Positions 9,749 to 18,441 of a stretch of DNA of 24,515 nucleotides are shown piece after piece. This DNA is from Larix sibirica (lineage: Eukaryota; Streptophyta; Pinopsida; Pinales; Pinaceae). The position numbers and the translations under genes are program-made. The stretch lies in assembly GCA_004151065.3 (NCBI GenBank), contig NWUY0300004631.1, positions 35,652-60,166 on the forward strand. The letters are read 5' to 3'. Numbering within the stretch: position 1 is the first letter of the stretch; each line of letters opens with the position of its first letter. The notes under the pieces were generated by a model. That model saw nothing but the letters and a program-made list of their open reading frames with translations, searched no databases and had not been told where the DNA came from.

Positions 9749-12700
9749 CTGTTTTACTTGTGTTTGTGGCACAGGCAGTTTTTGAACAATTGAGGAACAT
9801 GAGATTATATACTCAAATTTAGGACATGTGTGCTCTGATTGAGGGAAAACTCACTCTTAATCAGCATGTGTGGATTGCAGAAACTCAAAAATATGGTATG
9901 TACCTGCAAATTTTGCAGGACTGTGGCCAAAAAGAAGCTTTTATCTAGAAAACATATGAGGGAAGATTGCATACCTGCATTAACTCCAAAGAATGTATTG
10001 TGAATTGCTTTTGACCATGATTGACACCACACCAGTGAGACTGTCATGTTTTTTCAATCACAATTTCTAGGGTAAATGTTCACACTTGTTGAGCACACAG
10101 ATTGCAAAAGCATAAAAAAAACTCACTGTAGGTGCCTACAAATAGTTGCAGGACTATCTCAATTTATCAAGAAACCATATAAGGGCATATTTCAAATCTG
10201 CATCGACCCCAAAGCATGCATTAAAGTTGTAATTGACCACCATTGACAAAAAAGCAGTAATACCATTATACAATTTCCAGGGAACATAAAGGAAAAGATC
10301 ATTAAACCATTCAAAATTCGCCAATAAATCATGATAAAAACATAGGCACAATATAAAATTGCATGTCTATCTTATGAATGATATAGTAATAAAAAATTAA
10401 TGGAGTCGAGGCATAGCCTTACCAAAGTTTGCTTCAATACCATCAAATGATTGAGATATGTTGCTGCCAATCAGGACCACATTTGCAGACGACCCCCCTG
10501 AAAGTAGAGAAAAAAGATACAACAATCCTATTGTTGTTAATCCTCCCGTGTGCCTCTTTAATGTCCTCTGCTCCATTTTAGACACACGACCCAACTTACA
10601 CTGTATATCCCTTCTTCACTGAATGACAGACTAAAGGTCACCAATTTACACGTTTCACTGTCGGAAAAACATTTGGAGTTCTGATTCTCTGCTCCATTTA
10701 ACCCCAACTTCCACTATAAATGACCCTGCTTCATTGCACACCACACTGAAAATCACCTCTCGATGTTTCATTACCACAAAAGCATTTAGATAGTCACAGA
10801 ATACTCCCTCCTACAAGGATGCCTCCTATTCTATTATAGCCTGCAATTATAACAAGAACCTTAGAAACAGAGTGAATCTTAACCCATGCAATGAACTAAT
10901 TTACCATTAACCAATACTACTGTGCCAAAACGCATGAAAGGAACTAGTTTAGCAATCTTGAAGACAATTTTGTCAAAACACATGCAATTAACTAATATAT
11001 GGAGTTAATGCCAAAAACCTTAATATATGGAGTTATAAATTTAAAATATAAAAACAGTTCAGCATTTGACCTTGTTGACTTAAATAACGGATATGTATTC
11101 AGAAACCACAAAATAAACACAAATCTTCAGGCTGGATGAAGTGGCTTGAGAAACACACTGATACAAACTGTCCTCAAAGTTAAGGTGGGGATACAGTTTA
11201 ATCTCAAAATGCAGCGAAAACAGCCAACTTTAATATAGATGCAAGCCATTCACATTTACAGTGCATTCTGGATTAAGAAAGGGAAATTAGAGCTTTGTCT
11301 ACAAGCAAATCTCACGTCTAGTAAATATAACCAAAATAGCTCATGGCCACAACAACATCAAAAATCCTACACAATCTCTTCCTGCCTACTACCTAAGCCT
11401 TCTAGTTCAAAAAAACAGTAGGACAAAAGCCCAATGGTTTGCCCCTTTTCTGTCCAGCCAAAATAATGGTAGACAAAATAAAAATAAAATACTGAAACCT
11501 GACCAAATTTATTTTCATTTGGTGAAACCACATATGAGATCCATGGGTTGCATAATCCAACTGCAATAGAGGTTTCTCAGATTACTGAATCCATCTGTGC
11601 AATCAGAATTTTCAATTTCAGTGGATTTCATGCACAATTCCAGCAAAGATTGATCACTGGATTCTGATGAGAGTAAATAAAAAAAGGGGCAAAATGTTGG
11701 CACTTTATCCTGCTCCATTGACAATATTACCAAATTTCCAACAAAATCTGTTCCTGGCAGAAAAGTTTGAATTGGGGTGATCTGCCAAAATAGTATGTAA
11801 AGTAAAACCAAAATAGTATGTAAAGTAAAACCAACTGCATCCATACCATCCATCGAAAAATAAAACTAGTAATATGCCTAATAATAAGAAAAGTAAAAAC
11901 ATGAAAATAAATAGAGTTTTCGTGAAGACGAAATTCTTTAGCAGACATGAAACAAACCATTAGATTATCAAAATCAAGCAAGTATTTTTCATGAATGCTC
12001 TCGAAAATCCAAACACCGCTCAGCCATTGTTCTAAGAGAAGAAAATAAGCAGTCTGGCGTCCAAAATACATGAGAATTAAAAGGTTTACTCGTGAATCTG
12101 ATGAAAATGGGCCTAAAATAATATAGAATGGTCCAATAGAGGCGATCGTTACAACAAGGTAGATTTTATTGACGAATAAATCATCAAGTAAGGCATACAG
12201 ATTGAGCACGAATAAATAAATCATCCAACTTTCACAGAAAATGAATTCAAAGTGATACAAGACATAGGCAACGGTAGACAACAAAAAAACAAAGCCATTA
12301 GGCAACAGAAACTGTGGAAGATGATGCTGCTGGCAATAAAAACCATAAGAAAATAAAGTAATAAAACCATTAGATTTCTAATTTTCTGCCAATCAAATGT
12401 CACGATTTCAAATCCAAATTGGAATTATAACAGAGGGGCAGGTTACATAGGCAGGGGGGGGTGAGAATTACCTTTCAATCGATCGAAATCCAACGTAAAA
12501 CACCAAATATTTTCAAGATCATGTGGCACTGTCCGCGTTTACGAGGCTTCTTAAGAAAAGGAAAGATATAATTTTGAAGTCTTAGTAGCTTGATCCCCTC
12601 GGATCAGAGCTCGAACAAACCCGAGAACCCTAGAAACGCTCACATAAACATGAAAACTAGGGACTTTTTAATTTCTTTGTTACCTTCCCAGGAATGGAAG

Positions 12701-12835
12701 AAGACCGACACCGAGGCGGATCGGCAGAAAAGAAGAATCTGTGGATTTGAATAAAAATGTTATCTGTGTCTCTTTCTGTTTCTGTCTATCCTTGATCAAC
12801 ACATCCGCTTCCATAGCGTCCCCGGCCTCCTCCAT
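9612..12835 (-). CDS. unidentified multi-exon plant gene (partial model)
   Basis: Proposed exons, in transcript order, are 12835-12712 (or to 12684), 12528-12472, 11781-11731, 11663-11586, 10497-10423, 9974-9904 and 9748-9612. Each is bounded by AG and GT. Exons 2 to 5 are 57, 51, 78 and 75 nt, all multiples of three with phase-1 introns, and their frames join without stops. The joined product is about 200 residues so far and is soluble-looking, with no membrane segment or motif I can name. Support is structural (splice sites and phase), not homology. The 3' end is not found. The first donor is ambiguous, and two exon regions have alternatives, so a decaying gene is also possible. The CpG-rich upstream region fits a real promoter. 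Confidence 0.5.
9851..10280. repeat. diverged tandem duplication around exon 6
   Basis: Segments of about 9851-10070 and 10081-10280 align along their length. Shared blocks include CAATTTCTAGGG and CAATTTCCAGGG, AACTCCAAAG and GACCCCAAAG, and GCAGGACT. Offsets of 210 to 223 bp show indels. Divergence is high, so the duplication is old. Confidence 0.6.
9904..9974 (-). CDS. exon 6 (duplicated exon, intact copy)
   Basis: Acceptor GTTAATGCAG|GT and donor TTTGCAG|GTACAT. Joined to the G left from exon 5 it reads MQSSLICFLDKSFFLATVLQ and then NLQ, ending in phase 0. A diverged copy of the same stretch lies 223 bp upstream at about 10136-10197. It has an in-frame TAG and reads LKYALIWFLDKLR. Confidence 0.4.
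10423..10497 (-). CDS. exon 5
   Basis: The best exon of the set. Acceptor TTTTTTCTCTACTTTCAG|GG and donor AACTTTG|GTAAGG are strong. Phase 1 encodes GSSANVVLIGSNISQSFDGI followed by EANF. The hydrophobic VVLIG strand followed by a small-residue turn looks like core protein, but I cannot assign a fold. 75 nt. Confidence 0.6.
10498..11503 (-). other. intron 4 of the minus-strand gene
   Basis: AT-rich. It contains no mobile element I recognise and no long frame beyond a 60-codon + frame at 11239-11421 that looks accidental. Confidence 0.4.
11504..11560 (-). CDS. possible alternative exon 4b
   Basis: Acceptor CTCTATTGCAG|TT and donor AAATTTG|GTCAGG bound a 57-nt phase-1 block encoding GLCNPWISYVVSPNENKF. 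It would join exon 5 in frame. It starts only 25 nt after the exon 4 donor, far too short for a plant intron, so it can only be used instead of exon 4 or is spurious. Confidence 0.35.
11586..11663 (-). CDS. exon 4
   Basis: Acceptor CTCTCATCAG|AA is preceded by a long pyrimidine tract. Phase 1 gives a serine- and acid-rich segment starting SSDQSLLELCMKSTEIENS. The donor TTCA|GTAATC is only moderate. The same frame stays open past it to a TGA just after 11515, so read-through would end the protein here. 78 nt. Confidence 0.5.
11731..11781 (-). CDS. exon 3
   Basis: Acceptor TTTTGGCAG|AT and donor AAATTTG|GTAATA, both good. Phase 1 gives HPNSNFSARNRFCWKF. The phase-0 reading (ITPIQTFLPGTDFVGNL) is also open, but would not join its neighbours. 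51 nt. Confidence 0.5.
11782..12471 (-). other. intron 2 of the minus-strand gene, with a long accidental frame
   Basis: A T-rich intron. A 192-codon minus-strand frame (11727-12305) runs through it and over exon 3 in another phase. It is very hydrophobic, as expected from T-rich sequence, and includes the 23-bp duplication in two frames. It resembles no known membrane protein. Confidence 0.4.
11785..11830. repeat. 23-bp tandem duplication at the exon 3 acceptor
   Basis: Two exact copies of a unit beginning CCAAAATAGTATGTAAAG, at 11785-11807 and 11808-11830. On the minus strand this doubles the pyrimidine-rich stretch directly before the acceptor of exon 3. Confidence 0.85.
12472..12528 (-). 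CDS. exon 2
   Basis: Acceptor GCGGACAG|TG and donor GAAAG|GTAATT. In phase 1 it encodes PHDLENIWCFTLDFDRLK, which looks like a folded, soluble protein segment. 57 nt. Confidence 0.5.
12684..12835 (-). CDS. exon 1 of the minus-strand gene, with start codon
   Basis: ATG at 12835-12833 opens MEEAGDAMEADVLIKDRQ; a second in-frame ATG follows seven codons later. The best donor by sequence is AAG|GTAACA, ending the exon at 12684, but this leaves phase 2 and hits TGA two codons into exon 2. A weaker donor, CTCG|GTGTCG at 12712, leaves phase 1 and joins exon 2 in frame. Either the weaker site is used, the start is elsewhere, or the gene is damaged here. Confidence 0.45.
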
Positions 12836-12930
12836 TGCCTACCACTAATATGAAAACATTTCCAGACCCCTATGATTTACCCCACCAAGTATACGCTTTT
12901 CTACTTATTATTCATATCTTTCCTCCTCAG

Positions 12931-12953
12931 AATCATAATCATAATCATAATCA
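12931..12953. repeat. hexanucleotide microsatellite (AATCAT)n
   Basis: Almost four copies of AATCAT in the presumed 5' flank of the minus-strand gene. Confidence 0.85.
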
Positions 12954-13190
12954 GATCGAGATCGACGCTCCCCGCCCAATCTCGGATTCGCCGCAGCATC
13001 TCCGCCGAACGCTCCCAAACCGGCTCGCCCGGTTCTTCGTCGTTGCGTCTTGGGCCCACCGCACACGCGAAGTTTCCCGATAAGTGGGTCCAACATCGAC
13101 AGGCAGCTGGCCCAATGGAATGTGGTAGTAAAATCTCTTTAAGCTATAGTTGAGGGCAATTTGCATGCCCGGCGCCGGCGGCCGCCCGCA
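12940..13190 (-). promoter_or_regulatory. CpG-rich 5' flank of the minus-strand gene
   Basis: A sharp rise in CpG and GC compared with the surroundings, including the palindromic block GGCGCCGGCGGCCGCC (13170-13185). It lies directly upstream of exon 1. Several overlapping frames of 62-93 codons on both strands come from the low stop density of GC-rich DNA. No TATA box is seen at a suitable place, which fits a TATA-less promoter. The transcription start is not determined. Confidence 0.5.
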
Positions 13191-13198
13191 GTATTTTT

Positions 13199-13261
13199 GA
13201 GTTGGGTCAGATTAAAGCGTCCCTTCATTGAGTTGGGTCAGTTTTGCAGCGTCCCTCCATT
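13199..13261. repeat. 31/32-bp imperfect tandem repeat
   Basis: GAGTTGGGTCAG ... GCGTCCCT-x-CATT occurs twice, at 13199-13229 and 13230-13261. On the minus strand each unit holds GGGACGCT and TGACCCAACTC. It sits in the presumed promoter, so it could be a doubled regulatory module. Confidence 0.8.
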
Positions 13262-13284
13262 GGCAACGGAATCGGGAGCAACCA

Positions 13285-13447
13285 ACGTCTCATCGCTTAA
13301 CTACGTGCATACACGCACCAATATTTTGAAATTGAACTCATCTCATTTCATGTACGTGTTATACGTGGTACATCTGCAATTTCTAATGCTCAATATTGGA
13401 TAGAAATTGGAGCACTTCACAGTCACACGTGGCAGTTCTCACGTGTG
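13285..13447. promoter_or_regulatory. cluster of six ACGT-core sites
   Basis: ACGT cores lie at 13285, 13303, 13354, 13363, 13427 and 13441. The last two are true G-boxes (CACGTG), the first of them as the ABRE-like CACGTGGC. Together they form the perfect inverted pair CACACGTG (13424-13431) and CACGTGTG (13440-13447) with an 8-bp spacer. ACGT cores bind plant bZIP and bHLH factors. The position, about 450-610 bp upstream of exon 1, suits a regulatory region. Function is inferred. Confidence 0.5.
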
Positions 13448-13449
13448 AA

Positions 13450-14460
13450 TCCCAACGATTACTCATTTTTAATTTTCTTGGTTCTATTGCTTTGCTGAAG
13501 CCAACTTGTGCGCTCCCCCGACATTGACCGTGTTGGGCATATACCCTGAACCTTGCACCGAGTATTTATTAGTAAAGTAGGATAAAACGCCAACAGTTTT
13601 GGGCCCTCTTTGTCATTTGAATTAGGGAAAGTTCGGTTTTGCATCACGGGAAGAGATGTGTTTGAGATTTAACATTGCATGTAGCTTGGGGTCTTTTTAT
13701 GCTTCTAAATCCATTTGCCACGTTTACAATGTCAGGTTGGTCATGTTTGAAGTATGGCCGGTTGGAAAAATCAAAATTGCTGTTTATTTAATATTTTTAA
13801 TAATTTCTCTAAAAACAAAGTGAAATAGTAAACATATGAACACCAAAAGTATGTGCATAGTTGTTACTAACTTTGTCTTTAAATGAATAGTGATGTGAAA
13901 AAATATATTTTAATTTTTGAAGGGTTCAAATCACAATGTCCATGTGCCATGGGATGGGTTGAGATTTTTGGTTAAATATGGTGTAAGTATTGGGATGGAT
14001 TGATTTTTTGTTGTATGGATTTTACATATAACTCATAATTTGGAACAACATATCTTTACGAGTGCTTATAAGTGGCATCGATTAGGTTATAGCAATGACA
14101 TTTTTTGGGGAACTTTTAGTGAAGGCATCAACCTATCCAACTTTTTATTAATCAACTTTTTGTTGATATCACCAACTATGCTAATTATGTCAACTTGCAC
14201 ATATTGGTTGACTCAATTTGTCAATTTAGTGCATTTCCACATCATTCATCGTCTTTCATCATTGCTTCTATGATCTTGCTAAACCTTCTTCCTACAAAAA
14301 TGTACCAAAGAATATCTCAAATGAGAGGACGACATTGGGTATAACAACAATGCTTATGGTGGCATGGCCATCAATCCTTCATTTGAATTTTAACCATGTC
14401 ATAACAAATAAATAAATACACTTTTCCAAAGAATAAAGTATATGTGTTTTATCGATGGGG
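13450..14460. other. no recognisable gene
   Basis: AT-rich, with only short accidental frames (77 codons at 14040-14273). No repeats or element ends were found. Confidence 0.5.
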
Positions 14461-14620
14461 TCTAGCCTAGGTGGTAAAAGCAGGGTGTTTTTATCCCCCC
14501 AACCAGTTTGGATTCCTGGTAATGACATGCTTGGCCACCATGGATTAATTTGCCTCTGCAAGGAGTCATTTCATGTGGATGGGCATAAGCGCAATTTCTA
14601 ACGGACTTTGGCGAAATAGT
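14455..14620 (+). mobile_element. candidate tRNA-derived SINE
   Basis: TAGCCTAGGTGG (14463-14474) matches the pol III A box at 11 of 12 positions. GTTTGGATTCC (14506-14516) matches the B box at 9 of 11, 43 bp downstream, which is the tRNA-like spacing. The word order is like plant Au-type SINE heads. The 3' limit and target duplications were not found, so the end is a guess. It does not fold as an intact tRNA. Confidence 0.45.
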
Positions 14621-15933
14621 TTCTACCCAATGATCATTGCTTAGTTGAGATTTGCCTTCACAAGTCCATTGTGTGCACTCCTTATTGTGTCGACCAAAGC
14701 GTTTCAAACAACAACAAAAAGTAAATATTGCTTTTCTCACGAATGAGCATAGAGAAGCGTTTAAGATTATAGGCTTGCAAGGACTCAAACATGAGAAGAG
14801 TCCTTGTTGTTGCATTGGTTAAAATAGACAAAGAGATCAAGAGAGAGAGACAAGAATGACAAAGCCAAACCATAGATCTCAAATCAAGGAAAAGGGGTAC
14901 AAATGTTGATTCTTGGAGTTTTTATTTTATACATGAATTTATTTTTCTGTAAAGGTCTACAACATTGTGTAAAGACTTGCAAACTATAATGGATCAACTG
15001 CCTTAGCCCAAATCTACACTAAGAGTCAAACTATAGTGGAAGAACCAAGATGTAGAACCATTGTGGGTTAGTGGAATAGGTGGGTGGCCACCAATATCCA
15101 CTTGGATCAATGCAGTAATGAGGTAATGAATAGTAACCCAGAGTGCCCTTGTAAGGGTTTGATATCTCCCTTGCCCCACTTGTGTTGGAACCTCCCTTGA
15201 GGTGTTCGGATTTAATCATCCAAGCTAGTAAGAAAGAGGACTAAGCCTTTGAAGATACCCTAGGATGAAATAACAAGCCTACGAGGTTGGATCCAAACTA
15301 ACATCAAGAGATCTTGTTAAGGGGCTAGAGAGGACAAGTACAAGTAGCCCAACAGTTTGGAATTTGGATTGGAAAGCTAAATCAAAATTTGACACTGATA
15401 CAAGTGTGCAACTACAAGATAATGAAATATAGAGATGGGAATCAAATTGTTCAAGAGAGTTTACATTGACAAATTAATTGATATAAATGGTAAGGGAATG
15501 ACCTCAAGGTGCAAGGGAATGATACATTGATCACAACATGTATAGAAAAAGTCACTGTGTGATTTGACCTCATACTGTGAATGTCTAAGATCATACCACG
15601 AGTTTTTCCCCAAATACAAGCTATGTGTTTCGTGTGCCACAAGAAATAGTCATGATACAACCAAGAAAGATTAAAGAATATTTGACTCATTTGGCCCCAT
15701 TGATAGCAAGCTCGAATGGATTTGGGTTGTCATGAACCCATAATGAAGAATTCCGGGTAACTATGGACCCAATTAGGATCTTGCACACGAGATTGGACAC
15801 ATAGAGTAAGGAAATACCCCAAACAAGTGCCTTAAAGGATCAAAGTAAACCAAATTGGAAACCGAGGGGATGGGCCATGTGTGGACAAGACAAAATAGTA
15901 GATTACACCAACCTAGATCTATCTTAACTTTGG
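14621..15933. other. no recognisable gene
   Basis: Frames of up to 117 codons on the minus strand (14462-14815) show no protein-like character, and part of that frame lies in the SINE candidate. No LTR, LINE or RNA gene was recognised. Confidence 0.45.
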
Positions 15934-16049
15934 ATCTATCAAGTTTCGAGAGGGATCAAATCCCTCGAGGTGCAAACCTTTTTTAGATGAAAAAAATGAG
16001 GAGAGGTTTGCACCTTGGGAGATTTGATCCCTCTCGGTGCTTGATAGAT
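15934..16049. repeat. 46-bp inverted repeat (hairpin)
   Basis: The arms 15934-15979 and 16004-16049 are reverse complements except for about six positions (near 87%), with a 24-base A-rich loop. Weaker complementarity continues outward to about 15913 and 16070. The shared core is GAGAGGGATCAAAT and GGTGCAAACC. It could be a small fold-back transposon, a recent inverted duplication or a small-RNA precursor. It is not a known miRNA that I recognise. Confidence 0.8.
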
Positions 16050-16437
16050 TTGGAGTTGATATGCATCTAAGTCGTTTCCAATCTCAGATGGCCACGTCAA
16101 AATTTTAAATCATCGGCATTATGTATATGTATACATTTTAGATAAATTTGATCACTTGAAATTCATTAAGTAACATTTATAATTGGAGTGTAGTATCATG
16201 AAGGCCATTTTCAAAGTTACGTGAGGAATAAGGTGACTAATAATAAAGTAACAATGTTAAATGATGAAGAAGGTGAATAGTGACAAAATAAGAGGATGCA
16301 CATAACAAATAAAAAATAGATGTTGCAAGAAATCACCGATACGTTTTAAGGGGGTCGATATTTTACTTAGCATAAGTGGGGCCATGATTTTGGTTATACA
16401 ATAAGTGGTCATGCACCTAGGTTTGGAGTTGCACAAT
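16050..16437. other. no recognisable gene
   Basis: AT-rich, stops in all frames, no element found. Confidence 0.5.
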
Positions 16438-16543
16438 AATAGATCTGTTGAACATCTCCTAAGTAAATAAAAAATTGAGCCATAATAGATACATTGATCA
16501 TCTCATATAAAATTAACAACTTGAGCCATAATAGATCTATTGA
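16438..16543. repeat. 46-bp tandem repeat, two and a third copies
   Basis: Units 16438-16483 and 16484-16529 share AATAGAT-x3-TTGA-x-CATCTC and TTGAGCCAT. A partial third starts at 16530. Flanking blocks ATGCACCTAGG (16410) and ATGCACTTAGG (16577) suggest an older, larger duplication enclosing it. Confidence 0.75.
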
Positions 16544-18441
16544 AGGGGATTAGGGTTACCCTCCAAAGTTCAATAGTTATGCACTTAGGAATTGAGTTTT
16601 GGAATACAATCAGATATATCAAACAACAAGAAGAGGATGTTCGGTGTTTAAATTTCAATATTATATTTCTTCATAGGATTGTCTTGACAAAACATCCCAT
16701 GACTCTATCATCGACACTAGGTGCCAGTTGCCTTTTTTAGTCTCTCTCCACTGAAATCCATTTGATCTTTTGATTTATTACCAAACAACCTTTGAATGAA
16801 GCAATGGCTAAAAAAACATTGCATAAATAATTTCCAATCACCTTTTTTAAGGGAACCAAATCTTGTTATGCGTAAATTTTAAGTTTTAAATATGTCAGGG
16901 ACCATCCAAGGATTCAATATATGGTTTGTTTATGAGTATTTGATTGTTATTTTTAAGATTCTTATTGTCTACTCAATACTAGGTCTGCAAACGTCAAAAG
17001 AGAATTGGACAATACTACATTCATGCTTTAGAATCCAAGACAAAAGTAAGGTGTTGATGCTGGAAATTATGTGTTCCAAATCAAATATTCCAGGCCTCAC
17101 AATTGGCTAAACTATGAAGAGAGGGGATTAACACCCTAAGTTTATAGCCTTCAAAACGTACACAAGTCTCCACCCTCATGTAGGTCTCAGGGGAGTTGTG
17201 GTATGCAAATTTTATTTATTATTTTTTAAAGAAACGATAAAACAAAATATATATACAAATAGCAAGAAAATCACGCTAACTAAGATAAGGTTTGTGATTA
17301 GTAACAAATACTTACAGTTAATCTAATAAACATACACGTATACATATTACAGAGATTGTGAATACAGTCATTTATACAATACATAATAAGTAAAACAAAG
17401 AAGATCAATTTCATAGTAACAAGATTGATATATGACAAACACCAAAAGAAAAATATGGCACCCAAGAGTTTTCCTTTATTAATGACTGCTTGAAATTATA
17501 CTTAAATAATTATATGCATTCCTGGGCTAGGAATATGCCTTCTCACAACTGATGAATGTATCCAAACCACTCAATCAGTGTGCAGTGATAAACATAATAT
17601 ACAATAGAGACCGATAAAGCTACCCGGCAGAATCTATCAATAACGACCACAACTGGAATGATTCACTGCAACCAAAGCTATCAATTAATAGCAAATCACA
17701 AGAAAACCTTTTTTAAAATATCATCAGCAAGTGGCAGGGGAGATACCTTTTACAACATTCATCAATTCAAAATCACCAATTTAACACTTAGCAAAGACTC
17801 CTACTATCACAAAAATATCAAATGTTATAGACATAGCATAATCAAAATGCAGAATTAAAGAACACAGAAAATCATACTCTTAGTATACCATAGCATAGGG
17901 ATGAATAGTTTGCTCTCTTCGATGGTTCCAATCTTTATAGCTTCCTTTCCAAGAAATAGTTATGTAACTGATTATTTTAAAACGCTTAGAATAACTCTTA
18001 AACAAAGAATGAGACGCATATAATGAAACTTTAGTCTAAGGAAACCATCGAAAGGAAGGGAAAGTTAAGTCATTTTGGACTTTATGACTTTAAAGAGTGT
18101 AGCAATATAAGGAATAGTTATTTAAAGGGGGGACCCACTAATCATCCAACCTAAATATAAAAACATTTCATAATCCTTGTGTCTCCCAAAACCTGTGCAT
18201 TGCCTAAAATATAGCCTATTTATATTATAATTTAATACAGATGTGACATCACAAAATGCCACCTGTAAACCACCAACCCATACATTTTCACATAGACTTG
18301 CTTTAAATAAAAAGATGTTTGAAAGTGTTTCATCTATGTGTAAATTAATCCTTTACAAAATTGTATTACAAACCTTGTTCATCAAAATTTCATAAGTCCA
18401 TCAAGTCTAAAGCATCAAAATTATAGTCCCTGTAACATCAT
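16544..18441. other. no recognisable gene
   Basis: Long AT-rich stretch with only short frames (66 and 72 codons at 16540-17110; 66 codons at 17658-17858). I see no transposon ends or RNA gene. Confidence 0.45.

Noticed and set aside
9774-9895. Possible + strand exon (after GGCACAG, ending before GTATGTACC)
   Set aside because: Interrupted by TAG near 9824, overlaps the minus-strand repeat and exon region, and has no partner exons on the + strand.
11727-12305. 192-codon minus-strand frame resembling a membrane protein
   Set aside because: It lies in a T-rich intron, overlaps exon 3 in another phase, and its hydrophobicity follows from the T-rich composition. No family match.
12835-13166. 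Overlapping frames on both strands in GC-rich DNA (62-93 codons)
   Set aside because: Four frames open at once is what CpG-rich, stop-poor DNA gives. Their repeats (for example YDYDYD, NHNHNH or a run of I) come from the AATCAT microsatellite.
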